From contig OZ024875.1 of the NCBI GenBank assembly GCA_964017185.1, positions 28,591,456-28,655,455 of the forward strand: a stretch of DNA of 64,000 bases. The letters run 5' to 3'. The stretch comes from Rugalucina vietnamica. Its lineage: Eukaryota > Mollusca > Bivalvia > Lucinida > Lucinidae. This document shows, one piece after another, positions 23,321-34,099 of this stretch; the first letter of the stretch is position 1; every line of letters starts with the position of its first letter. The notes below the pieces were generated by a model. The model saw only the letters and a program-made list of their open reading frames with translations, had not been told where the DNA came from and ran no database searches. The position numbers and the translations under genes were made by a program.

Positions 23321-24262
23321 GTAGGGTAATTGTTTATTTTTGTTTACAAGAACAAGAACAGAACTTAATTTATGAATCAAAATCTCAGATCACGCCCAGG
23401 TGGTATATGAGAAAATCAGGAAATCAAAATTTGGAACATGGCAACTGAAAACTGAAATCTGCCCTGAAGACGAGAGATGTGCAAGTACGAGTCCCGCTAA
23501 CCTATGTTAATTCACTAACTGTGTGTCCGGCACACAGTCTGATCCGATTGGGTGGCACAACGGTTCATTATTTTTAGAGTCAAATTTTGCAGCCGTCTCC
23601 TGATAGGACAATCGCATGTACACATTCCGTATTCAGGTTACAGAAAGAAATGTAAGCTGTCTAGAGTAAGAACTATCATTGAACTGTAAAATTGTAAACA
23701 AAAAGTACATGTAGTAGAATGTCGCTGTATCGTTCTTTGGGTAAATTTACTTATTCTGATACCTTAACATGACCACACTGTGATTACCGACAAAAATGTG
23801 CAAATAATGCATTTGAAAAAGAGACTGCCTTGTATGTTCATGTGGTTTATAATAGTTATAATTATAATAATTATATGAAGCAAAACACAGTGTTAAGATT
23901 TCTAAACAAAAACTAAGATGCCAATGTCATTCACAAATAGAGAAAATAACATGTTACAATACATTATTTATTTACTGTTGAAGTTATTTTAGTCTAACCT
24001 GAAGAAACAAATTATGTACATGTAATTTGGATGTTTGCAACGCAATATAGTAGTCATTTCATTATTATTACAGGTACTATTATTTTAATAACTGTTAAAC
24101 TGACAATTCCTGACATTTGTTAGAATCATTTACTAAAGTGCTAGAGACACAGTTCACATACCTGTTTTAAAATGTGAAATAAGAAAATGATATGGTAAAC
24201 CATAGTAATCATACATGCATTTTTTATGCAATGATTGTGTTTACTACCTATTTTCATTTCAG
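23321..24262 (+). other. Phase-0 intron of the zinc-finger gene (942 bases)
   Basis: The intron has GT (GTAGGG) at the 5' end and a pyrimidine-rich TTTTCATTTCAG at the 3' end. The frame of both exons is preserved. The interior is AT-rich, with stops in all frames and no recognisable repeat of its own. Confidence 0.85.
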
Positions 24263-25249
24263 GAGGCTTCCAGTAAGCAGCAACATGAAGATTCCCAGCA
24301 CGCGGTGGACAGATATGACTGCTTTGTGTGCCATAAGCGGTTCACCGCAGCATTCACTCTTAGAAATCATATGCTCGTCCATACTGGGGACAAAATACAT
24401 AAATGTCAGATTTGTGACAAAGATTTTGCCGCACCAAACAGCCTGAAATATCACATCATGACGCATACGCTAGAAAAGCCATTCAAATGTATGTTGTGTC
24501 CTAAGGAATACGCGGCAAAATCCAGTTTGAATATTCATATGCTTGTGCATGCTGGGAAGAAAACACACACGTGCGAAGAATGCGGGCGCCAGTTTCTGGG
24601 AAGATCTAATTATAAACAACATTTGAAAACACACACGGGTGAGAAACTATTTTCGTGCGAGCTTTGTGGTAAGCACGTGACCAGTTCTTCCGGTTTAAAG
24701 AAGCACATGGCGTTGCATACTGGTGTCCGGCCGTTTATGTGTGGTCTATGTGGCAAGTCATTTTCTCAGCGTGGAAACCTGATACGGCATGAGGCGATAC
24801 ACTCGGAGAGAAAGACGTATGCCTGCCCGGGCTGTGGTGTTCAGTTTACAGACGCTTCGAACCTAAAACGCCACATCAGAGATATTCACGAAAATAAAGA
24901 GAAACCTCATCTGTGTGGAGTCTGCGGGAAATCGTTCCGGGTGGTAAATAATCTCAAACGCCATATGATTCAACACACCGGAGAGAGAAACTATCCCTGT
25001 CCGGTCTGTGACAAGCTTTTCACGCAGCCCTCCTGCGTAAAAAATCACGTGCTTATTCATGCGGGAGTTAAACCACATACATGCGATCAATGTAGTCAAC
25101 AGTTTCGGTCCAGAGGAGCTCTTAATCGGCATCTGAAAACGCATAACAAACGGAGTACGGGTGAAATGTTAGGATGCACAAAGTGTAAGAAAAAATATAC
25201 GTCAAAGAAGTACCTACGTGAGCACATGTCAAAACATCACAAAAGATAA
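24263..25249 (+). CDS. C2H2 zinc-finger protein, coding exon 2 (11 complete fingers)
   Basis: The exon encodes residues 155-482. It first completes finger 2: CSDC from exon 1 plus H162 and H167 gives C-x2-C-x12-H-x4-H, though the usual hydrophobic Leu before the first His is replaced. Eleven regular fingers follow, starting at C174, most with TGEKP-like linkers such as HTGEKLF and HTGERNY. Finger 9 counted from the N terminus has an H-x4-H ending. The last finger (CTKCKKKYTSKKYL) is followed by a basic end and TAA. There is no KRAB, SCAN, BTB or ZAD domain. The arrangement fits a sequence-specific transcription regulator, but the DNA target and role cannot be inferred. No poly(A) signal was picked out confidently downstream. 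Confidence 0.95.
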   Translation, partial: EASSKQQHEDSQHAVDRYDCFVCHKRFTAAFTLRNHMLVHTGDKIHKCQICDKDFAAPNSLKYHIMTHTLEKPFKCMLCPKEYAAKSSLNIHMLVHAGKKTHTCEECGRQFLGRSNYKQHLKTHTGEKLFSCELCGKHVTSSSGLKKHMALHTGVRPFMCGLCGKSFSQRGNLIRHEAIHSERKTYACPGCGVQFTDASNLKRHIRDIHENKEKPHLCGVCGKSFRVVNNLKRHMIQHTGERNYPCPVCDKLFTQPSCVKNHVLIHAGVKPHTCDQCSQQFRSRGALNRHLKTHNKRSTGEMLGCTKCKKKYTSKKYLREHMSKHHKR

Positions 25250-25713
25250 TATTGTAATGTATTTATTATTCAGCATCTTCGTCGTTCTTTTGCCCAGCGA
25301 TTGCACGTATTAGGCCATGCCAACGACCAAGCTATGTGTAGTATTTAAAGTTGTGAAAAAGAATGTTGATTTGTTTTACCACAACTGTGTATTGATCTTA
25401 TTATTAAGTTTCGCAACTAGGACACATAATTCATTTTTCTCATCAAAAGTCTTAATCATTGAATCTTATATAATCTTGTTAGCGTTTTCATTCTTTTAAA
25501 TGTACCAATTTAATTCCTATATATATGCTTACATGGCAGAAATAATTCAAAATTCTGTAAATGAAACGAACTTTTCCTGAAGTGCAAATATACAACACTT
25601 TTCCATATTGTGATGCAATCATGTAATGGGCGTAAGGACTGGATGGATTTTCAAGTTTCAAAATAAGATCAGTGTATTTTGCACTTTGCCTATTATGTAT
25701 TTTAGCTCACCTG
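25250..25713. other. 3' flank of the zinc-finger gene
   Basis: AT-rich DNA that probably includes the 3' untranslated region. No canonical AATAAA could be tied to the gene. Confidence 0.5.
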
Positions 25714-26342
25714 AGCCGAAGGCTCAAAAGGTGAGCTTATAGGATGGCCATGCTCCGGCATCCGTCCGTCATCGTCGTCGTCCGTCTGTCGTCGTCCACA
25801 ATTTCAAAGATCTTCTCCTCTGAAACCGCTTGACCAATCAAAGCCAAACTTAATGTGGAGCATCCTTAGGAATGCCGAAGGGGGAACGAAAGTTTATATA
25901 AATGGACCGGGTCACATGATGGCCGCCATGTCCATATATGGTAAAAAAAAAAACACAATAAAAATCTTCTTTGGACCTGGTGGACCCGGCGATGGGTCAA
26001 GTATAGTATAAGAAAAAAATAACCCCGTGGAAAATAATAAAGTGAATCGGTTAAAGTTTGAGTATTTCGGTTAATGTTTGAGTAATTCGGCTCAATGCGA
26101 ACTGGAAAGCAAAAATAATCCCAAGTGGCATAGAAAGTATTAACAAGGATAGCTTTTAAAAAAGCTAGAAGCGGCTCGTTTAGCATTTTGTATTATGACC
26201 ACACCATTTTGGAAATCTATTCATTTTTAAACAAATAAACTTGTATGCTAGTGGTTTCTGAGAAAACAAATTTCTTATTTTGATGTGCATGAGCTCAAGA
26301 TTGCTCTCACACTGATCTCATGAGAATTAGTCGTAAAGTAAA

Positions 26343-26346
26343 TGTG

Positions 26347-26404
<58 letters not shown>
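26343..26404. repeat. (TG)n(AG)n compound microsatellite
   Basis: About 18 TG units with one interruption run directly into about 13 AG units. Apparent His-Thr reading frames here are artefacts of the repeat. Confidence 0.95.
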
Positions 26405-26407
<3 letters not shown>

Positions 26408-27159
26408 CCGTTACATTTTTATAGGTTAGAAACGGCTCTGTGTGCATACATAATGGACAAGTGGGATAAAAAAAATATGTTGATTTCCGACCCACACTAA
26501 TCAGTCATTAAGTAGGCATAAGCCACAGTACTGCTTGCAATGAAATAGCTATAGAAATTAGAGGTGTTTCGGAGGCGAACAGACACGGTCCAATGTATGG
26601 AAGTCGTGTTCATGGTTTACTTGGTGTGAATTGTGTCAGTGAAAGTGGGATCCCTTTGATCACGGTGCGAGACCTTCTGCTTGCGGTTTGCCAGATGGTT
26701 TTTCTTGTGGACCTTCCGTTTTCGTACCACCCACTTATATGAGCTGAAATTATCTTAAAAGGGACATAAAATTGAATTAAAAAAGAAAAAAAGGCCGAGT
26801 GGACTTGGTAAGACCGAAAAGTAAAAAGGCAGAGATGACCTGCTTCCTGGATTTCCTGTTCGGTAATTAGTCGACCCTTACGGCCCCGATATCAGCATAC
26901 GCAAAATGGTCTACATCCGAACTTTGCTTAAAGGATTTCATTAAACCAATCACTGCTAACGTTTAAAACATCACATGTTTTCGGCTTACCGGATGACTAA
27001 TTAGTGTAGATCGGAAACCAACCTGTGTAGTCATGCGGAGTGTTCGGTATTTTTCGTAGGTTCCCAGCCAAAATCCTATCGTATATTCGGCTCGTCTCGA
27101 CGAGCCGAAATAACTGATTTTTTACACATCTTCATTTTACTCAGCTACAGAATGTGCGC

Positions 27160-27620
27160 AGGAACGAGGTTGCCGAGTTGCCGGGTAGCCAAGTTATACT
27201 ATATAACTCGGCAACCCGGCAACATGGCAACCCGGCAACTCAGCAACCCGGACACTCGGCAACCCGACAACCCGGAGTGTGCAGAAGTGAGGTTGCCGAG
27301 TTGCCGGGTAGCCGAGTTATACTATATATCTCGACAACCTGTCAACCCGGCAACTCGGCAACCCGACAACTCGGCAACCCAGAAGCTCGGCAACCCGGCA
27401 ACCCGACAACTCCGCAACCCGACAACTCGACCTTTCGGCATTGATCAGCTATACTGATATCATTAAAGACCGACTCTTAAGCGCTGCTTTCATTATACGA
27501 GTTATAGTATAATTATACTATATGTCTCGACAACCTGGCAACTCGGCAACCCGGCAACTTGGCAATTAGGCAATTAGGCAACTCGGCAACCTGGCAAGTC
27601 GACAACCCGGCAACTCGACC
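27160..27620. repeat. GC-rich minisatellite of CAACCCGG/CAACTCGG units
   Basis: Irregular tandem repetitions of about nine bases (GGCAACCCG, GGCAACTCG, GACAACTCG) form blocks at about 27203-27275, 27335-27430 and 27525-27620. They are separated by near-identical segments carrying GAGGTTGCCGAGTTGCCGGG and TTATACTATAT. Reading frames across this stretch are repeat artefacts. The base composition contrasts sharply with the AT-rich surroundings. Confidence 0.85.
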
Positions 27621-28307
27621 TTTCGGCATTGATCAACTGATATCATTAAAGACTGATATTTAAGCACTGCTTTAGTGTGATCATCCTTTGCTTCTTACGC
27701 ACTGCTTTCATTATACAATTATATGATAGTGTAATCAGCCTTGTATTTTTATGTGGATATATGCGGATGTTATTAAGGACTATGCTTCTGCAACATTACT
27801 TTCGTTTTGCATTAACTTATAAATAAAAAATGTATTTATCTTTGTTTTTCTTTTAGTAATTAAAGAAAACTTAGTGCGCAAAAATACAAATTACTGCGCA
27901 AAACTGGTAAAACTACTTTTTGCTTATACTATACTTGAGCCCCGGCGATTTCAAGGAAACTTGGTATGTGGCATTTGGGACTTGCCCATCGTATTATATA
28001 TAAATCACAACCTTTAGTTGACCTTGACCTATTGTATGGCAAGTTCAGTTTTGGTTAAATAGGCTTTTCAATGGAAAATATTGAAAACATTTAATTTTTT
28101 CAGGAAGTTTTGTACCCTGTGACCTGAAAGTTGGAAGATACAGGCAACATGTTTTAAAAGCTAATGAAGTGTTGTAAGTATAAAAGGTCAATGTCATTTA
28201 TTGACCTTGGCCAAAGGTCATTTACATATTAGATATAAAACTTAATTTTCTCAGTAATCACTTGACCAATCAAAGCCAAATTTTATATGTAATAAAAATC
28301 AAAACTG

Positions 28308-28620
28308 AGATCCTTTAAGAGCAGTGAACACATTAATGAGTATGGGATGGGCCATACCGCGGTTTGGACTATCAAAGTCTCGTCAGTGACCCTTTAAATA
28401 TGACAACATGGAGCCAAATAGAATAACTGAAATTTTGCAACTTTCAACAGGGTTGTCGATACAATAACAAGCATTATCTAAATGGGACCAAATATATGAA
28501 ACATTGGTTAGAAAATGAATCTAAACCGATAATAAATTTCAGATTTCTCAGAATATCCTCGCTGATATCAAAGGACCAAAATAAAATATAACCTGCACTA
28601 TGGATGATGTACGGGGAGAC
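28308..28620 (-). repeat. Single copy of the 371-base repeat, minus orientation
   Basis: The segment is the reverse complement of the array unit at 41540-45948, from CTGAGATCCTTTAAGAGCAG through CATACCGCGGTTTGGACTAT and TTGGTTAGAAAATGAATCT to GATGTACGGGGAGACTTTTT. It is nested in family S copy 1. Confidence 0.85.
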
Positions 28621-28639
28621 TTTTTAGTATCCTTGGGAT

Positions 28640-29770
28640 GGAGGAACAAAATTATATAAATGGTCCAGGTCACATAACCAAGATGGCCGACATGGCTTTT
28701 AATAGCAGAAACCTTTAAAATCTTCTTCTACAGAACCAGAAGGCCTATGATTTTTAAATTTTGTCTGAAGCATCAGGAGGAGGAACTCTACAAAGTATGT
28801 ATGAATCATGACCCTGGGATGACCTTGACCTATTTTACGGCAAGGTCAACATAGGTCGACCATGCATTTGAATGGGGAAAATTGTCAAAATATCATTTGA
28901 AGGGAAAAACTTTATGGAAATGGGCAAATGGTCAGAAGATTTATGATTCTGAAAAATAGACCCCTGAGACAGGCCTGCCCCAACCCCGAGGCAATATACA
29001 TGTATATTAATTTACCATAATGCATGTGTGAGAAGACCTTCTCTGAAACCGTTCGGCCAATCAAACAAAAACTTCATGTGGAGCATTCTTAGGAATGGAG
29101 AATGAAAGTTTATATAAATGGTCAAGGTCTCTTGACCAAGATGGCCGCCATGGCTATAAATAGCAAAAACCATAACATTTTTTTTCTCCAGAGCCAGAAG
29201 GCCTATGATTTTGAAACTTGGCATGAAGCATCAAGGAGGGGCTCTACAAAGTTTATATAAATCATGACCTTGGGGTGACCTTGACCTATTTTATGGCAAG
29301 GCCAACATAGGTTGCCCATGCATTTGAATGAGGAAAATTAGTAAAATGTAATTAAATGGGGGGGGGGGGACCTGCTGGGAGTATGCAGATGGACAGGAGA
29401 TTCATGTTTATGGAAAAATGTCCTCAGGGGATTGTCTGCCCCCGCCCCTGAGCTATACATGTATATGACCATAATATTCAAACGATTTCTTCTCTTGGAC
29501 AATCAAAGCCAAACTTTTTGTGGAGCATTGTTAGGAAAGGGGAACGAAAGTTTATATAAATGGTCATGGTCACATGACCAAGATGGCCACCATGGCTGTT
29601 AATATCAAAAACATTTATAAATCTTATGGTTTTGAAACTTTGCCGGAAGCATCAGTGAATGGAGTTCTACAAAGTTTGTATAATCATGACCCCCAGTTGA
29701 CCTTGACCTATTTTATGGCAAGGTCAGCTGAGGTCGCATATCCCAGACATCAGGTGAGCGTTTACAGGAC
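28640..29770 (+). repeat. About 445-base tandem units inside family S
   Basis: Three successive blocks share TTATATAAATGGTC, CCAAGATGGCCGCCATGGC, GCCAGAAGGCCTATGAT and TGACCTTGACCTATTTTA landmarks. Their anchors lie near 28651, 29104 and 29545. The last unit is shorter. The same block occurs once near 25885 and once near 33486. Confidence 0.75.
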
Positions 29771-29783
29771 CATTGGTCCTCTG

Positions 29784-30588
29784 GTATTGTTTATATCATA
29801 TGTAACCTTTTATAAAAATATTTTTCATCTAGAATTTGTCTAATTATTATGTTAATGTTTGAGTGATATTGTTGACACTTCAATAGTTTTATATTTATTG
29901 TTGCTGTACCTTTCATAGCTGGCTAAGTGTGTATCTTTTGTTGGGTTCTAATTGAGCTTTTTAAAAAGAATTTACTGATTATTTATTTTTATTTTAGTTT
30001 AAAACTAACGTGTAATTATAGACGATATGAAAGATCAAAATAATCAAAGTTTACTATGTTGTTGTTATTTGTATCAAGTTCCCACATTTTAATGGTCCTA
30101 GACTCCTCGTATGCATTATAAAATCATGTGTTCCATAGAGGGAATATGTATGTGTCACTACAATTGCGATTTTCACCACTGATTTAATGCTACTTCCCAG
30201 GGTAACGTAATTTTTGTGGATACATAGAATGCCCACGCATCTGCTCTGTAGCCACCCCACACCCCCAAAACACACACCCCAGAACAACACACACCAAAAA
30301 TAATGATAGATGAAAAATATTCGGAAATATTTGGCGAAATAAGCATATTGAAACAAAACAATAAACCACCAGAAATTCGGTCCAGCCAATAATTTATATC
30401 CTCAACATTTCAGTGTACCCCTTAGGGATTATTGGAAGTTCCTTCTCAGAGACCAAATACTTTCATTCAGTGAAACCATCTGCTTTTCACTGATCCAAGT
30501 TCTAGCGTGTTGTCCTGATGGGCTAAATAGTGTCAGATCTTCCACGCAAGGTGGGCAAATTTTCACATTGACAAGTTATTAGCTATTT
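29784..30588. other. No gene recognised
   Basis: AT-rich intergenic DNA with a C-rich run near 30250. No repeat or coding signature could be supported. Confidence 0.4.
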
Positions 30589-30826
30589 GCGACGCTGCAT
30601 GGGAAAACCAACAATATGCATAGACGAAAACAAAGGTGCAGTTCAGCTTCGCAGTAACTGCGAAGCTGATCAGCGCCTTTGTTTTCGCTGCACGGATAGT
30701 ACAATTTAATTCCTCTACTTTCTAAATCCAAATTTCCAGCCTCTAGCCATCTTGTGACTGTACAGCCTGGTTTGTGTCGGACCTTGCCGGAACCCAAATT
30801 GTTGGTTTTCTCATGTAGCTGCTCAT
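30589..30826 (-). mobile_element. Hairpin MITE, copy A
   Basis: The terminal inverted repeats contain GAAAACCAACAAT (left) and ATTGTTGGTTTTC (right). The interior has a near-perfect palindrome (30623-30688) from CGAAAACAAAGG to CCTTTGTTTTCG, centred on CGCAGTAACTGCG. One flank of the palindrome carries TTTGTGTCGGACC. Copies B (52567-52804), C (55100-55338) and D (58603-58847) share the whole layout. A and D have one orientation, B and C the other. It is noncoding. Confidence 0.85.
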
Positions 30827-31185
30827 TTGTAATTTCTGGTTCAGCTAAAAAAATTCAATGACTAATTTAAAAATGTCAGTCAATTATACCTGCTTAATGC
30901 TAGGTCAGTTGGCAATTATATCGACTTTGAAGTACGAAACTTAAACATAGACATTAGATCAGGAAAAATGATAACATCACTTCCAGATGACATTTATTGA
31001 TGCTTCGTGTAATTAACACCATCAAGCTAAAACTGGTCTCCGTGGTTTGCGGACAAGAAAGTCAAACGAAAGCCCGGGACTAGCAAGAGGAAATTGAAAA
31101 ACTGATTTTTGCGTCTGCAAAGGAAATGGCTTTTCTGGCCTACATCTTAGTTTGAAAAATAGTTATTTTTAAAAATGCAAGTCCT
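30827..31185. other. No gene recognised
   Basis: Intergenic DNA without a recognisable gene or repeat. Confidence 0.4.
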
Positions 31186-31500
31186 TTGCATTCTGTATTT
31201 TTCGCAGTTACAAACTTTTACACCAGGAAAACATGTCCGTGCAATGAATACCCCCGTAAACCCCACTTTTATATAGTAAAACTGGGGTATGGATGGGTAT
31301 TTTTCATAATTTTGCTCCAAAACATAGATTGTGGGTATAGTCCAGAAGCCATCAGCATAACCTGGATGATGGTGCCGCATGAAATTTTATTGTGGTTTCC
31401 AGTTCACTGGGCCATGCTAGTTCAGAATCTGCATGATGCCACCCTGGCATCATTGAGCGTTTTGGAAAAATCAAGATGGCGTCCAAAATGGTCGCCTTAA
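31186..31500 (+). repeat. Family P repeat, copy with downstream half
   Basis: The CCCCACTTTTATATAGTAAA and CAAAACATAGATTGTGGGTA segments match the family P copies. The following part (GATGCCACC-TGGCATCATTGAGC, then AAGATGGCG) matches the reverse complement of 38870-39045, showing that both halves travel together. It is noncoding, and open frames here are not conserved. Confidence 0.65.
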
Positions 31501-32039
31501 ACAAGAAAACAGCACCCTAGGGTTTAATATACTCATTTCTCTGCGAAAAAATGCTCAGTTAATGCTGTAAACAACATTAAAAAGATAATTCTATGTTTTG
31601 GCCACTATGTTATTATTATGGCGGACAAGATGGCTGTCACAATCATACTAATAGCAATATTTCGAAATAAAACGGCATTGAAGTGCTGCATAAAACAGTG
31701 TATTGTGCTTGAAAGTCCATGTGTGTCGTTTTCAATTATGACGCCACATCATAACAACGAAAAAAGATAGCGACCAAAATGGCCACCATTATTTCACTTG
31801 ACTTAGACGCCCAATTTGCTGTCAGTGTAACACGTTACATGTTGGTATACATTTATTGTTTTATGTGCCAACATTTGTAAAAGTGTAACGTTAGTTTGGT
31901 GCAACAAAACTGAGTGCTTGTCTATCTAGTGCATGTACATGTAGCTTATGACTTGCTGTTCGCATTGTTGCTACATTGCAAATTTACAAATATAGAAGCT
32001 TCAAGTTCAAGTCTCTGTTACTGCACCAGCATGACCCCG
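31501..32039. other. Noncoding DNA with ATGGCGGAC/AAGATGG motifs
   Basis: This stretch resembles the tandem units at 35797-36215 (CATT-AAGTGCTGCAT blocks and AAGATGGC motifs) but is too diverged to delimit. Confidence 0.4.
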
Positions 32040-32270
32040 AGCATGATAAGGTCTATGATGGGTCTTTCTAAAATTTCTGCAAAAATCTGTTCGATTCCGG
32101 ATTGTCCGTGCGCAACGTAGGAATCGGGACAAACAAATGCTTCAACATTGCAGTTATTCAGCCAATCTTCCTTTGTTGCCAGAACTGGTAACTTTTCAGT
32201 GACTGACTTGGTCGGCTTCTATAGCTTTTCTTGCAACAACCTCATTTTGACGTGCTACCAAAACGATGGA
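32040..32270 (-). pseudogene. Coding-like remnant of unknown origin
   Basis: On the minus strand two adjacent frames read as protein-like sequence: RQNEVVARKAIEADQVS, then, after a frame change and stop near 32196, ATKEDWLNNCNVEAFVCPDS and SGIEQIFAEILERPIIDLI. Amino-acid composition and helix-like patterning look coding, unlike the surrounding DNA. No family was recognised. It could be an exon of an unrecognised gene or a decayed retrocopy. Confidence 0.3.
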
Positions 32271-33013
32271 CGGAAAAATAGTAATATAATTCCTAATCAG
32301 AAGAAGCGAAAAAGTGTAATTCTTTTTTTTGTGACTTTTTATTCCTACCCAAATCTGCGACTTTTTCCGTGACTTTTTTTCCCTACATTCTTTAAAACAA
32401 GCAATTACAATCAGAATATGGCCTAAAACGATTTCGATCGCACGGTCAAACTGTAGAGCTGCGTCATTAAAAAAATGCTTTCGGGATTTCTGATTAACCC
32501 TGAAGCCGGACAGGACAAAAACAGTTAATGTCTCGAGGTTTGAATTAAAATGCATTGTGCTAAATAAGTGCCAAATAAGTAGAGAAAGATGGGACGTTGG
32601 CTAAAGCTGTGTATAAACTGCACTTATGTTTTTATTAAAATGATCAAATATATTTTTCTTGTGGTGCGGCTCAAGTGTCATAAAACCCCAAATACCCCAA
32701 AATGTTTTTACAGCACGCGTGTTATAACTTCTCTTTTCACACCTTGGGGCATTTTTATGACAACTTGCGTTTGAGGTGTATTCGTGTTCGCCAATCTTTG
32801 ATAAACTGCGACCAGTTGAGAAGATTTACAAAATTTGATATTTGATTAAATACGCATTTAAATCAGGTATGCATGGTGGGTAAACAATAAATTTATTCCA
32901 GTTTTTTTTTATATATATTTTTTTTTCTTCTTTTTTATAGTATAGAATAAAGCATACGTGTACCAGCGAACATGTTTTGGCGTGATTAATCAAAGTTACC
33001 ATTTAAAGCTGTG
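32271..33013. other. No gene recognised
   Basis: AT-rich DNA with T-rich runs near 32900-32935. Confidence 0.4.
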
Positions 33014-33130
33014 TTTTTAGCTCACCTGCAGTGAGCCGAAGGCTCACAGGTGAGCTTATAGTATAGTAGTCGAGCCGGCGTCCGTGCGTCCGCGCGTGCG
33101 TTCACATTTTCAAACTTGAATATCTCTAAG

Positions 33131-33160
33131 CAAGGACCGTATATCGATATACGGTCCTTG
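33131..33160. mobile_element. 30-base perfect palindrome flanked by CTCTAAG duplication
   Basis: The inserted segment is CAAGGACCGTATATC followed immediately by its exact reverse complement. CTCTAAG lies directly on both sides (33124-33130 and 33161-33167). Removing the palindrome and one heptamer restores a simple ATATCTCTAAGACAACAAGG sequence. It looks like an insertion made of two 15-base inverted ends with nothing between them. A replication template-switch could also produce it. Confidence 0.7.
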
Positions 33161-33750
33161 CTCTAAGACAACAAGGCCAATCGCGATCAAATTTTATCTA
33201 AAGCATCATTGTGGAGGGGAAAATGTTGTTCGTCTTTCAACACTCAAGTTTGATTGTTACAGTGGTAGCTGGACGATTCGGACCTTAGCCAATTCGGACC
33301 TTGGCCTATTTTACGCGGCAAGGTCTACATAGGTCGCCCATGATTTAAATGTGGAAAATTGTTAGAATGTGATTTGAAGGGCTAATATACATACATGTAT
33401 ATTACCATAATATTCAAACATCTTTTGCTCTGAAACCGCTTGGCCAATCAAAGTCACTCTTTATGTGGAGCATCGTTAGGAACAGGGAATGAAAGTTTAT
33501 CACATGACCAAGATGGTCGCCATGGCTATGAATAGCAAAAACCTAAAAATCTTCTCCAGAACCAGAAGGCCTATAATTTGAAACTTGGCATGAAGCATCA
33601 GGCATTAGAACTCTACAAAGTTTGCATAAATCATGAACCTGGGATGACCTTGACCTTTTTAACGGCAAGGTCAACATAGGTCGCCTATGCATTTGAATGG
33701 GAAAATGGGGGTTATTCCGATCCTGTCCTAGGGCTATATACATGTATATG

Positions 33751-34099
33751 GTACGTGGACAATTCGGACCTTGGCTAATTCGGACCATGCTAATTCGGAC
33801 CTGATTCGGACCTCGGCTGTGGACAATTCGGACCTGGCTAATTCGGACCTTGGCTAATTCGGACCTCGACCACTGGTCAATTCGGACCCCGCAAAATTGA
33901 GGTCCGAATAAGCCAATGATTTTTCGGAAATAGGGTCCGAATTAGCCAAGGTCCGAATCGGATTAGGGTCCGAATTAGCCAATGTCAGAATCTGTTTAGG
34001 GTCCGAATTGACCACTGTGAAACAAAAATACGGTCCGAATTTTTTAGGGTCCGAATTGACTAGGGCCGAATTAGCCAAGGTCCGAATTGTCCATAATTC
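33751..34099. mobile_element. 349-base MITE with subterminal repeats and 9-base duplication
   Basis: ATGTATATG is duplicated at 33742-33750 and 34100-34108. The inverted ends contain GGACAATTCGGACCTTGGCT and its inverse. Each arm carries many copies of TTCGGACC-TGGCTAA (inverted in the right arm), and the two arms meet near 33900. A 9-base duplication with long composite inverted ends fits Mutator-like elements. No transposase is present. A fragment with the same end motif lies at about 33270-33305. Confidence 0.8.

Larger units (their letters stand above)
25994..27941. mobile_element. Non-autonomous DNA transposon with CCGGCGAT duplication
   Basis: The ends are GGGTCAAGTATAGTATAAG and the inverse of GGCTCAAGTATAGTATAAG, so a 19-base inverted repeat with one mismatch. 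CCGGCGAT is duplicated exactly at 25986-25993 and 27942-27949. Removing the insert and one duplication restores the surrounding family S sequence. The interior holds a TG/AG microsatellite and a GC-rich minisatellite but no transposase. An 8-base duplication would fit hAT or Merlin-type transposases. The superfamily is left open. Confidence 0.85.
25714..29783 (+). repeat. Hairpin-led dispersed repeat, family S, copy 1 (with nested insertions)
   Basis: The family opens with an AGCTCACCT...AGGTGAGCT hairpin whose inner stem is GAGCC/GGCTC. It contains repeated blocks with GACCAAGATGGCCGCCATGG, GCCAGAAGGCCTATGAT and TGACCTTGACCTATTTTA, and ends with CAGGTGAGCGTTTACA followed by the AGGACCATTGGTCCT hairpin. 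A second copy is at 33014-34190. In copy 1 the repeat is split by a transposon (25994-27941) and by a 371-base-repeat copy (28308-28620). It has no coding potential. Confidence 0.75.

Noticed and set aside
26307..26495. Open frame with His-Thr and Ser-Leu repeats
   Set aside because: Direct translation of the TG/AG microsatellite.
27152..27457. Two overlapping plus-strand open frames rich in Arg, Gln, Pro and Asn
   Set aside because: Both come from the CAACCCGG minisatellite, which is open in several frames.
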